A stretch of DNA of 64,000 nt from Bradyrhizobium sp. AZCC 2176. GTDB taxonomy: Bacteria > Pseudomonadota > Alphaproteobacteria > Rhizobiales > Xanthobacteraceae. Under the pieces are notes generated by a model. It was not told the origin of the DNA. It ran no database searches and saw only the letters and a program-made list of their open reading frames with translations. Both the position numbers and the translations under genes were made by a program. Positions 8,963 through 19,103 of the stretch are shown here, piece after piece. The stretch's first letter is position 1. Each line of letters begins with the position of its first letter. Where the stretch lies: positions 248,001 through 312,000 of the forward strand of contig NZ_JAZHRX010000001.1 of NCBI RefSeq assembly GCF_036924645.1, given 5' to 3'.

Positions 8963-9181
8963 CTAGGTCCGCTTGCGCACGCCAGCGGAAACGGTCTCGT
9001 GTGCACGCACCGGGGTGCAGGTCGTGACTACGAGCGCAAACCGGCTGCACTGCCAGTCAGCGTCGAGCGCGGCGCTGGTGGGTGATGTCAGGTTGGCCGA
9101 CAGTAATGCCGCTACGCAGGCAAACATCACGTACGCCGCGATCAGCACCGCTACCTTGCGGGTCCTTGGGTGGGAAATCAT
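8963..9181 (-). CDS. Small secreted or membrane-anchored hypothetical protein
   Basis: 72 residues from ATG 9181, with an AGGAG-like site upstream. A positive N-terminus (HPRTRK) is followed by one hydrophobic helix (VAVLIAAYVMFACVAALL), then a short tail with Asp-Trp-Gln-Cys and a second Cys (TTCTP), which could form a disulfide in the periplasm. Similar little proteins occur in Bradyrhizobium; no function is known to me. The frame continues upstream without a start that fits. It follows the OpgC-like gene by 34 bp on the same strand. Confidence 0.6.
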   Translation of the reverse strand: MISHPRTRKVAVLIAAYVMFACVAALLSANLTSPTSAALDADWQCSRFALVVTTCTPVRAHETVSAGVRKRT

Positions 9182-9215
9182 GGCCTTGGCTCCTGTACGA
9201 TGGCCCCCTTGTGAT

Positions 9216-10598
9216 CTAATTCGCGTCCTGACCCACATTTCTCGCCGGTGGCAAGGCGTGCGCGATTGCTGGCGCTGGATCAGCACCGCAGCCGGACTCG
9301 CGCACCGGAGCAAACAGCATCTTTATTCGATCAACCTCGTCGGCACGGGCAAGCAGCGTGGGCGGAATGTCAACGCCGAGCGCCTTGGCTGTCTTGAGAT
9401 TGATGACCAGCTCAAACTTGGTTGGCTGCTCGACGGGCAGGTCGGCGGGCTTCGCGTGCGGCTGCTGCCTGGGTTTGATCTTGATCAAGTTCAGCAGCGT
9501 CGCCGCCAGAATCATCACCAGGACGCCACCAACACTGAGCGCGATCTGCATCGTCAGCCCCTCCGAGATGTCGAGCAGCGCCAGGTGGCTGGCGAACGTC
9601 AGCAGAACGCCGAGGCAGTAGATTGGCAGCGAATTCTGGCCACAGCGGATCGCGCCGCGCATCACCGCCGTCGTCAGCCCTCGCCAATTGTGAGGCACGA
9701 ACCATGCCGCCAAAGCCGCAAGGGCCAAAAAATGCAGCAGTCGCAATGGATCGAGATTCGATTTGTCCATCGGGTAAAGCAGCGTCAGCAGCGCCTGCGG
9801 GACCAACGCTTCCAGCGGTTTGATGCTCCAGCTCAATGCGATGATGAGGCTGAATACCAGATAGAGAACGGCAGCCACAAGCGCGGTGCGTGAGGTCACC
9901 CACGGCCGGAATCTCTTGCCCTCGATCATCCACCACGCGCCAAGCACGACCAGCAGCTGCCAAGCCAGCGGATTGAAGGCCCAGTGGCCGTTCGGCCACG
10001 CCGGGACGGTCCAGCCGAAGGCATGCACCAGCGCATAAAGCGCCAGCGAGGCGCCAAGCGCCACATTCGGCACTCGCAGCAGCAGCCACAGCAGCGGCGC
10101 GAACAACAGGTGAAGAAACACGAAGACCGGCAACACGTCGGCATTGACTGGACGGTATTGCAGGACCGCTGCGCGCGCGAGCGTCGCGCCCGGATGGTCC
10201 AGCAAGATGCGCGTATTGCTCTCGTCAGCAAGACGGCCACCGCCTGCGAGGTGAACCATGATGGCGCAGGCGAGCGTGAGCAGCAGAAATGCGACATAAA
10301 TGTCCCAGCTTCGCTGCAGCGTCCGGCTGACCACTCCGGTCCAGCCCTCGCAGCGCCACGCCTTGCCGTAGGCCAGTGCGCAGGTTACGCCCGAGACGAA
10401 CATGAATACTTCCGCGGCATCGCTGAAGCCGTAGTTCCGCAGTGTCAGCCAAGTTCCGATGTTGTTGGGGACATGGTCAAGAAAGATGCACCACAGCGCG
10501 ATGCCGCGGCAGGCGTCAATGCGCAGGTCGCGGCCCTGGCCTTTCAGCTCCGGCAGCTCGCCGATCAATAGCTTTGGGGTGGCGATTCGATCGTGCAT
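9216..10598 (-). CDS. OpgC-domain membrane acyltransferase with foreign C-terminal tail
   Basis: 460 residues. Residues about 25-380 are the OpgC family: an opening [20 protein letters not shown] followed by about ten membrane helices. OpgC proteins add succinyl or similar groups to osmoregulated periplasmic glucans. After the last helix the tail (about residues 394-422, bases 9333-9419) reads [15 protein letters not shown]...[12 protein letters not shown], which is the C-terminal signature of ABC_sub_bind periplasmic proteins and not part of OpgC. The last 38 residues match nothing I know. The gene thus seems to have run into a remnant. Start ATG 10598 has no strong ribosome site. Confidence 0.85.
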   Translation of the reverse strand: MHDRIATPKLLIGELPELKGQGRDLRIDACRGIALWCIFLDHVPNNIGTWLTLRNYGFSDAAEVFMFVSGVTCALAYGKAWRCEGWTGVVSRTLQRSWDIYVAFLLLTLACAIMVHLAGGGRLADESNTRILLDHPGATLARAAVLQYRPVNADVLPVFVFLHLLFAPLLWLLLRVPNVALGASLALYALVHAFGWTVPAWPNGHWAFNPLAWQLLVVLGAWWMIEGKRFRPWVTSRTALVAAVLYLVFSLIIALSWSIKPLEALVPQALLTLLYPMDKSNLDPLRLLHFLALAALAAWFVPHNWRGLTTAVMRGAIRCGQNSLPIYCLGVLLTFASHLALLDISEGLTMQIALSVGGVLVMILAATLLNLIKIKPRQQPHAKPADLPVEQPTKFELVINLKTAKALGVDIPPTLLARADEVDRIKMLFAPVRESGCGADPAPAIAHALPPARNVGQDAN

Positions 10599-11207
10599 CT
10601 GGTTGCCCCGTCCGACGTGCGAGCACGCTTCAAGAGGGACCGAATTTGATAAAAAACATCGCCGCCGTACTGCCGGATCGTACCAACGTCACAGTCTAGA
10701 GCTGCCTCACGCCGAACCCGGCGACGAAAGCTGCGACAACGATCATATGGCGGCGCTTGGTAGAACATCCCAGCGCGTGAGGCTATCCGTTGACGATCAT
10801 CGTGCAACGGCACAGCGCGTCAATCAGCCGGAGGTCCACACAGAGAGGTTCCTAGGTCCTATGATCAAGGTACCGTACAGATCTCGGCATCAATTGACAT
10901 CCGTCAGACGCATCATGGACGTTCACCATTGCGCATGGACGAAGGAGACTCTGAGTGCCGCGAGTCTCGTCGTCCGCACTCGCTTTTTCGGTGTCCTACC
11001 GTGAGGTGATTACAATTGCAGCACACAACGGCATTCGGCTCCTACCTTGAGTGGCTGACGGTGGACCGCTGGTTGGGCCAAGGATGGAGGATGGATGGTT
11101 TCGGGAGCCAGCCTTCCGACAGCCTCTTCCTCGCCAACGACCCGAAGGTGGGTGTATGATTTTCTTTTATTTGGATCTCCGTGCAATGGGATGACGGAGA
11201 ACTTTTC
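10599..11207. other. Gene-free stretch between OpgC-like and response regulator genes
   Basis: About 600 bp with no frame that looks like a real gene on either strand. GC is visibly lower than around it from about 10.7 kb on. It should contain the promoters of the divergent OpgC-like gene and of the response regulator; I could not pick out clear -35/-10 or -24/-12 elements. Confidence 0.5.
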
Positions 11208-11870
11208 ATGAAAGTTCTTATTGTCGACGACCATGCATTGATTCGCGAGGCGTTGCACGCTGTCCTGAAACAACTGAAGCAAGAAGCCGTCATATTTGAA
11301 GCTTCGAACAGCCGTCAGGCAATGCACATAGTCGAGGAACATCCCGACATCAGCCTTATTTTACTTGATATCAATTTGCCTGATCGAGATGGCTTCTCTG
11401 TCCTCCGCGAACTGCGAGACCGCTATCCGACCATTGCTATCATCATTCTTTCGTCCTCGGATGATCAAGACACAGTCAAGCGCGCTTTCAAACTTGGCGC
11501 TCTGGGTTTCATCCCGAAAACTACCGAACGAGAGGTCATGCTCAACGCCATTAAGTTAGTGTTCTCCGGCGGTATCTACATTCCCTCGGAAATTCTGGAG
11601 GAAACAACGACTCCGCGGCTTACAAACAAGCTAGCGACGCGCGACTCTCTTAAAGGTCTCGGGTTGACCGATCGGCAGATTGAAGTGCTTGCGCTCCTGA
11701 TGAAGGGAAAAAGCAACAAGGTCATTGCCAAGACCCTCAATATGGCAGTGCCGACAGTGAAGAATCACATCACGGTCGTTCTCAAGGCGCTCGGCGTAAC
11801 GAGCCGCACCGAGGCAGTAATAAAAGTAGGAAAAATGGGCTGGGAATCGTCGCCGAAATCTGAGTCATAA
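11208..11870 (+). CDS. NarL/FixJ-type response regulator
   Basis: 220 residues from ATG 11208 (CGGAGA upstream). Receiver domain 1-120 with acidic pocket Asp7-Asp8, phospho-acceptor Asp54 (LLDINLPDRDG) and Lys104 (FIPKTTE). A LuxR-type helix-turn-helix lies at about 150-212 (LTDRQIEVLALLMKGKSNK, then MAVPTVKNHI). A DNA-binding regulator; targets unknown. Its stop codon overlaps the 3' end of the convergent hybrid kinase gene by 6 bp, so the two are probably partners. Codon use is less GC-rich than in the flanking metabolic genes. Confidence 0.92.
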   Translation: MKVLIVDDHALIREALHAVLKQLKQEAVIFEASNSRQAMHIVEEHPDISLILLDINLPDRDGFSVLRELRDRYPTIAIIILSSSDDQDTVKRAFKLGALGFIPKTTEREVMLNAIKLVFSGGIYIPSEILEETTTPRLTNKLATRDSLKGLGLTDRQIEVLALLMKGKSNKVIAKTLNMAVPTVKNHITVVLKALGVTSRTEAVIKVGKMGWESSPKSES

Positions 11871-13970
11871 AGCCGGCCCGGTATCTCTCCTATCGTCATG
11901 ATCCATAAAGAGCTCTTGCATGACAGCGCGGAGCCGCATTGGGTCGACAGGCTTGTGCAGTAAAGTGTATCCTCTATCCTTAGCGTCACGTAATGGTTCA
12001 GGTGCCGTATCGCCGCTGATGAGAATAGCTGGAATTGATGAACCAAACGCCGCATTGATTTGTTCAATTGCTCGGATCCCCGTCTTTCCGCTCGCAAGAT
12101 GATAATCCGAGATTATAAGATCGGGGCGTTGTTGGCGCTCAGCAAGTTGGATAAGTGCCGCTTCGTCGGATCCGGCGGTAAGGACGGAGTATCCCCATTT
12201 GCCAAGCAATCCGCCCGTTCCCTCCTGCACAATTGGGGCATCGGCAATAACAAGAATTACCCTGCCTTCGACCGCAAAGGCTACGGGGTGAGGTGAGTCG
12301 ATGGGCTCGGTGGACGTGACGCATTCATCGGCCATCGGAACCAGGATTGCGAATCGCGAACCTCGGCCCACAGTCGAAGCTAAGTCGATTTGATGGTTGA
12401 GAAGTAGGCGAAGCCTGTCGACAATAGCCAAGCCGAGCCCCAGGCCGCCGTACCGGTACCGTTCTGGGGCAGCAAGTTGAAAAAACTCGCCAAAGATATT
12501 CTGCTTCTGATCCTCAGGAATGCCGGGACCGCTATCCCATACTTCGATACGCAACATTTCACCGCGCCGACGACAGCCGACAATGATCCCGCCGCGCAAT
12601 GTATAGCGCACAGCATTGGATACCAAGTTGAGAAGTATGCGTTCGAGCAGCATGGCGTCGCTCCTCACCCAGGAGTCACTTCGCCTAACGCGTAGACGCA
12701 AGCCCTTCGCTAGCGTTGCCTGATCAAACGTCGTCTCAATTTTTTGCAACAGGCGCGCGATCGGGAATTCAGTCAGTTTGGGTGTAAGGATCCCAGCATC
12801 GAGTCTGGACATATCCAGCAGCGAATTGAACATTTCATCCATTTCCTTGCGCGTTGCATCGACCAGATCGATCGTCCTTGTCCTTTCCCCCGATCTGAGC
12901 GGCGTGCGCAGCTGTGCAATAAACAAGCCTAGTGCATGTAATGGCTGCCGCAAATCGTGGCTTGCCATGGCAAGAAAGCGCGATTTTGCTGCATTTGCGA
13001 GCTCAAGCTCTTGCGTGCGCTCTGCGACCTTCCGTTCCAGTTCGATCTGCGCGCGGCGCAGACGTTTCTCCCCCTTCTTGCGCACCTCGACGTCGGCGCT
13101 CAACAGCAAGCTTGGAACGGTAATACTGATCAAGAACATCAACACCAGCAGGAATGAAGCGTTGAGATCCGCGGTCGTGAAGGGGCCGCCGCCCGTGAGT
13201 GTCCCCCAAATCGTGATGCCGGAAAGCACCAGCGCAACCGTTGCGGTGTCACGTGGACCGCGGCGCAGCGCCGCCCACAACATTGGCAGGATCGCAAGAA
13301 AACCCAGCGGATCTCGGCTCGGCGTTTGCTCGATCAGGGGACTGAAAGCAATGAGTCCAACGGCCGCCGCCGTTGCGAGGACGCCGACCGTCTCCAAAAA
13401 ATCATTGCGGTTGAAAGCATGGAAGTGGCTTGATGCCCAAAGCACGATAACGGGGGCAATGACCAGCGCGCCGGTCACATCTCCCAGCCACCATGTGACC
13501 CAGGCGTTCGCGAAATTCGTCCGTTCGATGTACCCGGCAGTTGCCAGGCTGGTCAGTCCAATGCTGGCGCTGATCGGCGTCGCGATCACGAAGCAAATCA
13601 GAGCAAACTTCGCGACAGAATTTGGCGTCGAAAAAGTATTACATCCGCTCGACCATCGATTGATCAGGTAAGCACCAACAACCGCTTCAAGAGAGTTGCC
13701 GGTAGCAATCGCAATTGCGGTGGCAACCGAGCCGGCGGTCATCGCATTGGCAATCACCGCCGCCGCGAAAATTGCGGGCCAAGTCCGATATCCCCACAAC
13801 AGCACCGCCGCCAGCGCGACACCCGTCGGTGGCCAAATTGGCGTTGCACTGGGATGAAGAGAGGCGAGAGCAAGGCCGGCTTTTGCCAGGGCGAAATAGA
13901 TCACTCCAATTGCGAGCAGACCGCCGGCATAGCTAATGCCTCGGCGGAAATTTAACCCGGACCAACCCAT
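11865..13970 (-). CDS. MASE1-type hybrid sensor histidine kinase
   Basis: About 700 residues. Start at ATG 13970 keeps it clear of the upstream DUF3551 gene; a longer reading to 14096 would overlap that gene. The N-terminal part has some eight membrane helices of the MASE1 sensor type (SATPIWPPTGVALAAVLLWG). Then come a coiled coil, HisKA with His338 (ASHDLRQPLHALGLF), the ATPase domain (NLVSNAVRYT, DSGPGIPE, GGLGLGLAIV) and a receiver (LIISDYHLASG). Signal unknown. It can phosphorylate its own receiver and perhaps the convergent LuxR-type regulator. Confidence 0.9.
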   Translation of the reverse strand: MGWSGLNFRRGISYAGGLLAIGVIYFALAKAGLALASLHPSATPIWPPTGVALAAVLLWGYRTWPAIFAAAVIANAMTAGSVATAIAIATGNSLEAVVGAYLINRWSSGCNTFSTPNSVAKFALICFVIATPISASIGLTSLATAGYIERTNFANAWVTWWLGDVTGALVIAPVIVLWASSHFHAFNRNDFLETVGVLATAAAVGLIAFSPLIEQTPSRDPLGFLAILPMLWAALRRGPRDTATVALVLSGITIWGTLTGGGPFTTADLNASFLLVLMFLISITVPSLLLSADVEVRKKGEKRLRRAQIELERKVAERTQELELANAAKSRFLAMASHDLRQPLHALGLFIAQLRTPLRSGERTRTIDLVDATRKEMDEMFNSLLDMSRLDAGILTPKLTEFPIARLLQKIETTFDQATLAKGLRLRVRRSDSWVRSDAMLLERILLNLVSNAVRYTLRGGIIVGCRRRGEMLRIEVWDSGPGIPEDQKQNIFGEFFQLAAPERYRYGGLGLGLAIVDRLRLLLNHQIDLASTVGRGSRFAILVPMADECVTSTEPIDSPHPVAFAVEGRVILVIADAPIVQEGTGGLLGKWGYSVLTAGSDEAALIQLAERQQRPDLIISDYHLASGKTGIRAIEQINAAFGSSIPAILISGDTAPEPLRDAKDRGYTLLHKPVDPMRLRAVMQELFMDHDDRRDTGPAL

Positions 13971-13996
13971 CTGATTTGCTCGTGAGGCACGCGGCG

Positions 13997-14242
13997 TCAC
14001 CGACGACGCGTGGCAGGAATTGTCAGGACGGCGGCGTTCGCGAGATAAGGATTGACCCCGCAATAGGCCGTGCGGCCCGATGCGGTGGCCTGACATTGCT
14101 GGTAGCTAGTGAATCCACAATCGCCCGCGCCAGCATAGTCGTCGCCTTGCAGGCAATACCGGTACTTGCTGGCTACGACCGGGGCGACGCCAGTTGCGAA
14201 GATGGTTGCAGACGTCGCGAGGGCAAGAAAGAGGGTACGCAT
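13997..14242 (-). CDS. DUF3551 small secreted protein
   Basis: 81 residues with a signal peptide (MRTLFLALATSATIFATGVAP) and a mature domain with six cysteines and the DUF3551 signature CGFTSYQQCQATASGR followed by CGVNPY. ATG 14242 is preferred to 14257 because the signal peptide then has normal length. The family is found mostly in Bradyrhizobium and close relatives; function unknown, likely periplasmic and disulfide-bonded. It ends 26 bp before the MASE1 kinase start, so the two may be co-transcribed. Confidence 0.85.
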   Translation of the reverse strand: MRTLFLALATSATIFATGVAPVVASKYRYCLQGDDYAGAGDCGFTSYQQCQATASGRTAYCGVNPYLANAAVLTIPATRRR

Positions 14243-14716
14243 TTTTCTTTCCCACATTGAAGTGCCCCAGTTGACGCTGGGACCAACCGTGCGGTGCCGA
14301 TGTGAACCGGCTCACATCGGCGGATGCAAATTTTTGAGATCGACCGCAGATTGGTAAGGAAGCCTGTCAAGCTCGAGTTGGGTCAATCGTTACGATGTCC
14401 GGTTAGCGGGCATCTTCCAACATCGTGCAGTCAACAGCAGCCCCCTTCAGAACTGTCGATTGAGCGTCACCGTCACGGACTGATTGGTGACCTGCATCCT
14501 TGCGTTGAGATAGGCAATACCGCCACTCGTGAGCGGTCCATTCTGATTTGAGAAGCTCACCACGTCCGAGCGCTATGGGGTGGGCAAAGGCGCGTAGCGC
14601 CGTGCTCACCATCTCACAGCGACGTTCATCGCGAATGGTGGGCACGCGGAGCCTGTCATCGGGCGCGCGTTCGCGCGACCCGTTGGCTTTGCCCACCCCA
14701 CAAACTCTAGGAAGCC
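14243..14716. other. Intergenic region with a dispersed repeat
   Basis: No credible gene. The right half is filled by a palindromic repeat (14576-14700). The left half should contain the promoter of the DUF3551/kinase unit. Confidence 0.5.
14576..14700. repeat. Palindromic intergenic repeat
   Basis: Outer arms TGGGGTGGGCAAAG (14576-14589) and CTTTGCCCACCCCA (14687-14700) are perfect complements. Inner parts (GCGCGTAGCGC and GCGCGCGTTCGCGCG) are also self-complementary. It sits just downstream of amiE and could act as an mRNA end structure for that operon. Confidence 0.8.
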
Positions 14717-15757
14717 TCAGTAATTCGTCGCCGTCGCCCCGTTCGGAATGCCGTCGATCGGGCATTCGTCGGTGCCCGCGGTCGGCCGCGTCATCGCCTC
14801 GACCATTTCGCGGGTGCCTTCGGGATCGGCAATCCACTTGGCATAGAAATCATAAGGACAGGCTGCGACACCGCGCGCGCTTTCGCCGGAATTGATCATG
14901 CCGGTGTAGCCACGATGCAAGAGCTTGAAGAGATGGTTCTGCGACTGGCCGTTGCGGCGCGCATCGCGGATCAGGCTCTTCGATAGCGCCGCGTACTGGA
15001 TGCCGTATTCCTCCTCGCCGGTCTCACCCAGTGTGCGGCCGTCGAAGCCGATGATCGCGGAGTGGCCAAAATAGGAATAGACGCCGTCGAAGCCCGCGGC
15101 ATTGGCGACCGCCACATAGACATTGTTGGCCCAGGCCATCGCCTTGGAAATCAGGATCTGCTGTTCCTTGGCAGGATACATGTAGCCCTGGCAGCGCACG
15201 ATCAGCTCGGCGCCCTTCATGGCACAGTCGCGCCAGATCTCCGGAAAATTACCGTCGTCGCAGATGATCAGGCTGACCTTCAGCCCCTTGGGGCCTTCGG
15301 AAACGTAAGTGCAATTGCCGGGATACCAGCCTTCGATCGGCACCCATGGCATGATCTTGCGATACTTCTGGACGATCACGCCCTGGTCGTTCATCAGGAT
15401 CAAGGTGTTATACGGCGCCTTGTGCGGATGCTCCTCGTGGCGCTCGCCGGTGAGCGAGAACACGCCCCAGACTTTTGCCTTGCGACAGGCTTCGGCGAAG
15501 ATGTCGGTCTCAGCCCCCGGGATCTGCGAGGCGGTATCGTACATCTCCTTCGAGTCGTACATGATGCCGTGGGTGGAGTATTCCGGGAAGATCACGAGAT
15601 CCATGCCCGGCAGGCCAGTCTTCATGCCGACGACCATGTCGGCGATCTTGCGGGCGTTGTCGAGCACCTCGGCCTTGGTGTGCAGGCGCGGCATCTTGTA
15701 ATTGACGACCGCAACGCCGACTGTGTCGTTGCTGGAAGAAATGTCACCGTGGAGCAT
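14717..15757 (-). CDS. amiE: Aliphatic amidase
   Basis: 346 residues, the same length as the Pseudomonas aeruginosa enzyme. Nitrilase-superfamily amidase hydrolysing short amides such as acetamide, propionamide and formamide to the acid and ammonium in the cytoplasm. The catalytic triad is in the canonical places: Glu59 (FPEYSTHG), Lys134 (KYRKIMPW) and Cys166 ([10 protein letters not shown]). A formamide-only paralogue (AmiF) is the main alternative. It ends the minus-strand urt-fmd run, 42 bp after fmdB, so its ammonium product links directly to the amide importer. Confidence 0.95.
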   Translation of the reverse strand: MLHGDISSSNDTVGVAVVNYKMPRLHTKAEVLDNARKIADMVVGMKTGLPGMDLVIFPEYSTHGIMYDSKEMYDTASQIPGAETDIFAEACRKAKVWGVFSLTGERHEEHPHKAPYNTLILMNDQGVIVQKYRKIMPWVPIEGWYPGNCTYVSEGPKGLKVSLIICDDGNFPEIWRDCAMKGAELIVRCQGYMYPAKEQQILISKAMAWANNVYVAVANAAGFDGVYSYFGHSAIIGFDGRTLGETGEEEYGIQYAALSKSLIRDARRNGQSQNHLFKLLHRGYTGMINSGESARGVAACPYDFYAKWIADPEGTREMVEAMTRPTAGTDECPIDGIPNGATATNY

Positions 15758-15799
15758 TGGATCGCCTCTTGTTCCGGTTTGAGTTCGATGAATCGCGCC

Positions 15800-16147
15800 T
15801 CAATGGCTGATCATCCAGGGCCGCGCGGTGGGAAAGCCCTTGGCGCCACTTCTGGTCTTGGTCATCAGCCGGGCCGGCTTCTTCTTGCCGGTTGAACAGC
15901 AGCCACAGCCGGGACCATGCGAGGCCTTGTATTCGGCTGATGTCTTCGGCGCATGGGCGCTGCGCTCGTTAGTGGCGTGCGCTTTCCGCTTGTCTGACGC
16001 CATGCAGAAGAACGCCGGCGCGGTCAGGATCACGCGCGGCGATTCGGACAAGCATTGCGGACAGTCCTGCGGATCGTCGCATTCGGCCATCGGCCGCATA
16101 TCCGTGAACGGGCCGCAATCGTTGCAGAGATATTCGTAGACGGGCAT
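15800..16147 (-). CDS. fmdB: FmdB-family zinc-ribbon protein
   Basis: 115 residues from ATG 16147. The N-terminal zinc ribbon has Cys8-x2-Cys11 and Cys29-x2-Cys32 (LCNDCG, CPQC), as in FmdB, the putative regulator encoded next to formamidase in Methylophilus. The second half is basic and contains a GCGCC cluster, perhaps another metal site. Position between fmdA and amiE supports the name; the molecular role (regulator or assembly factor) is not settled for the family. Confidence 0.88.
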   Translation of the reverse strand: MPVYEYLCNDCGPFTDMRPMAECDDPQDCPQCLSESPRVILTAPAFFCMASDKRKAHATNERSAHAPKTSAEYKASHGPGCGCCSTGKKKPARLMTKTRSGAKGFPTARPWMISH

Positions 16148-16258
16148 CTGGTTTCCTTGAAGGCGAATGGCGAGTAGTGGATGGATTCTACTCACTGCGA
16201 CCGCGGATGCGGGGCGACCGGCACGCTTGAGCCGTCCCGCATCCCTCTCGCGCCGAGA

Positions 16259-17488
16259 TCACTTGTCCGGCGAGATCGGCATCTGGATGTCGCCGGTGAT
16301 ATGTTTGATCGGGCCCGCCGACGACGGCATGATGTCGAAGTCGAAGATTTCCGTCGGCAGCCACAGCGTGGCGCAGGCGTTCGGCACATCGACCACGCCC
16401 GAGATGTGGCCTTGGCACGGCGCGGTGCCGAGAATCGAATAGGCCTGTGCGCCGGAATAGCCGAACTTCTTCAGGTATTCGATCGCGTTCAGACAGGCCT
16501 GCCGATAGGCGATATGGACGTCGAGGTAATGCTGCTTGCCGGCTTCGTCGACCGAGATGCCCTCGAAGATCAGATAGTCCTTGTAGTTCGGCGTGATCGG
16601 AGACGGCTTGAACACCGGATTCTTGATGCCGTACTTTGCCACCCCGTCCTTGATGATATCGACCTTCAGATGCAGCCAACCCGCCATCTCGATCGCGCCG
16701 CAGAAGGTGATCTCGCCGTCGCCCTGGCTGAAATGCAGGTCGCCCATCGAGAGGCCGCCGCCCGGCACATAGACCGGGAAGAAGATCTTCGAGCCGCGCG
16801 ACAGATCCTTGATGTCGCAATTGCCGCCATGCTCGCGCGGCGGCACGGTGCGCGCGCCTTCCGCGCCGACCTTGGCCTTCGCATCGCCCTTGGCGCGGCC
16901 GGCATGGGCGGTCGCGGCAAACGGCGGATTGGCGAGGCCCGGCACGCGGGTCGGATTGGTTGCGATCAGCGCGGTTTCGCGCTCGTTCCAGGTCGCCAGC
17001 AATTTCGGATCGGGCAGACAGCCGATCAGGCCGGGATGGATCAGGCCGGCAAAGTTCACGCCGGGCACATGGCGCGAGGACGTATAGAGACCCTTGATGT
17101 CCCAGATCGATTTCTGCGCCAGCGGGAAATGATCGGTCAGGAAGCCGCCGCCATTTTGTTTGGAAAAGAAGCCGTTAAAACCCCAGAGGCTTTCCTTGAG
17201 CGGGCCGACGTCAAGCAGATCGACCACCAGCAAGTCGCCGGGCTCGGCGCCCTTGACGCCGATCGGGCCGGACAGAAAGTGCACGATCGAGAGATCGATG
17301 TCGCGCACGTCGTCGGCGGAATCGTTGTTCTTGATGAAGCCGCCGGTCCAGTCATAGGTCTCGATGATGAAATCATCGCCCGGATTGACCCACGCCACGA
17401 TCGGAATATCGGGATGCCAGCGATTGTGGATCATGTCGTTGTCGTAGGCCGACTTCGATAGATCGACCTTGATCAGTGTCTCTGGCAT
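16259..17488 (-). CDS. fmdA: Formamidase/acetamidase
   Basis: 409 residues, the usual length of FmdA_AmdA proteins. Hallmarks include VDLSKSAYDN at the start, the acidic GDDFIIETYDWTGG, PGDLLVVDLLDV, HPGLIGCLPD and MGDLHFSQGDGEI. It converts formamide (and possibly acetamide) to formate and ammonium. It belongs to a different fold from AmiE, so the operon carries two unrelated amidases. It begins 35 bp after urtE on the same strand. Confidence 0.95.
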   Translation of the reverse strand: MPETLIKVDLSKSAYDNDMIHNRWHPDIPIVAWVNPGDDFIIETYDWTGGFIKNNDSADDVRDIDLSIVHFLSGPIGVKGAEPGDLLVVDLLDVGPLKESLWGFNGFFSKQNGGGFLTDHFPLAQKSIWDIKGLYTSSRHVPGVNFAGLIHPGLIGCLPDPKLLATWNERETALIATNPTRVPGLANPPFAATAHAGRAKGDAKAKVGAEGARTVPPREHGGNCDIKDLSRGSKIFFPVYVPGGGLSMGDLHFSQGDGEITFCGAIEMAGWLHLKVDIIKDGVAKYGIKNPVFKPSPITPNYKDYLIFEGISVDEAGKQHYLDVHIAYRQACLNAIEYLKKFGYSGAQAYSILGTAPCQGHISGVVDVPNACATLWLPTEIFDFDIMPSSAGPIKHITGDIQMPISPDK

Positions 17489-17523
17489 CGATAGCTCCCC
17501 TTTTTGACGGCACAGGTTGGTCT

Positions 17524-18213
17524 TCAGACGGACAGGAATTTCGAAACTTGCGCGGCATCGACGCTGTCGCGCGGGTCGTCGCGGACGATCTCGCCGTTCT
17601 CGATGACGAGCACGCGGTCGGCGATCTCGAGCGCAAAGCTCAACACCTGCTCGGAGACCACGATCGACAGGCCGCGCTCGTCGCGAATCCGCTTCAGGGT
17701 CCGCGCCATGTCCTTGATGATCGATGGCTGGATGCCCTCGGTCGGCTCGTCCAGCAGCAGCACTTTTGGCTTGGTGGCGAGCGCACGCGCGATCGCCAAT
17801 TGCTGCTGTTGGCCGCCGGACAAATTGCCACCACGGCGGCCCTTCATTTCCAGCAGGACCGGAAACAGCTCGTAGATGTCTTCGGGTACCTCGGATCCGC
17901 CTGATACCACGAGGCCGGTCTCGATGTTTTCTTTCACCGTCATGGTCGAGAAGATCATGCGGCCCTGCGGCACATAGGCGAGGCCCTTGGCGACGCGCTC
18001 GTAGCTCGGCAACGCGCTGAGCTCGGCGCCGTCCATACTGACAGAGCCGCTCTTGGTCGGCAGAATGCCCATCAGCGACTTCATCAGCGTGGTCTTGCCC
18101 ATGCCGTTGCGGCCCATGATCGCGACGATCTCGTTGGGCGCGACCGAGACATTGAGACCGTGCAGCACCTCGCTCTGGCCGTACGCGACGTGAAGGTCCG
18201 AGATAGCCAGCAT
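17524..18213 (-). CDS. urtE: Urea/amide ABC transporter ATPase UrtE
   Basis: 229 residues from ATG 18213; the longer frame to 18264 only reads through a palindromic repeat. Branched-chain-type (LivF-like) ATPase with Walker A GRNGMGKTT, signature LSGGQQQQLAIARAL and Walker B VLLLDEPTEGIQPS. UrtE is the second ATPase of the Urt/FmdDEF importer; family members with EGIQPSI just after Walker B are urea/amide type. Next to fmdA. Confidence 0.93.
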   Translation of the reverse strand: MLAISDLHVAYGQSEVLHGLNVSVAPNEIVAIMGRNGMGKTTLMKSLMGILPTKSGSVSMDGAELSALPSYERVAKGLAYVPQGRMIFSTMTVKENIETGLVVSGGSEVPEDIYELFPVLLEMKGRRGGNLSGGQQQQLAIARALATKPKVLLLDEPTEGIQPSIIKDMARTLKRIRDERGLSIVVSEQVLSFALEIADRVLVIENGEIVRDDPRDSVDAAQVSKFLSV

Positions 18214-18232
18214 GCCCTGCTCCTTATTCCTT

Positions 18233-18280
18233 GCGCATGATCTTGTCCGGAAACCGGACGCCACTTTCCGGGATCATGCG

Positions 18281-18281
<1 letters not shown>
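18233..18281. repeat. Short palindromic repeat inside the urt operon
   Basis: GCGCATGATC at 18233 and its exact complement GATCATGCGC ending at 18281, with TTGTCCGGAAACCGGACG between, folds into a hairpin. The right end shares one base with the urtD stop codon. It is a well-known style of dispersed element in Bradyrhizobium. In the transcript it lies between urtD and urtE, where it may influence mRNA decay or the expression ratio. Confidence 0.8.
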
Positions 18282-19036
<755 letters not shown>

Positions 19037-19103
19037 GATCTATCTCCTTATTCCGCTGGTGGGGCATCGGCAATCGAGATGACCGATGAGCATGCTTGCG
19101 GAC

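Noticed and set aside
16181..17461. 426-residue plus-strand open frame
   Set aside because: Antisense to fmdA; composition is the Arg/Asp/His-rich type expected of a shadow in GC-rich DNA.
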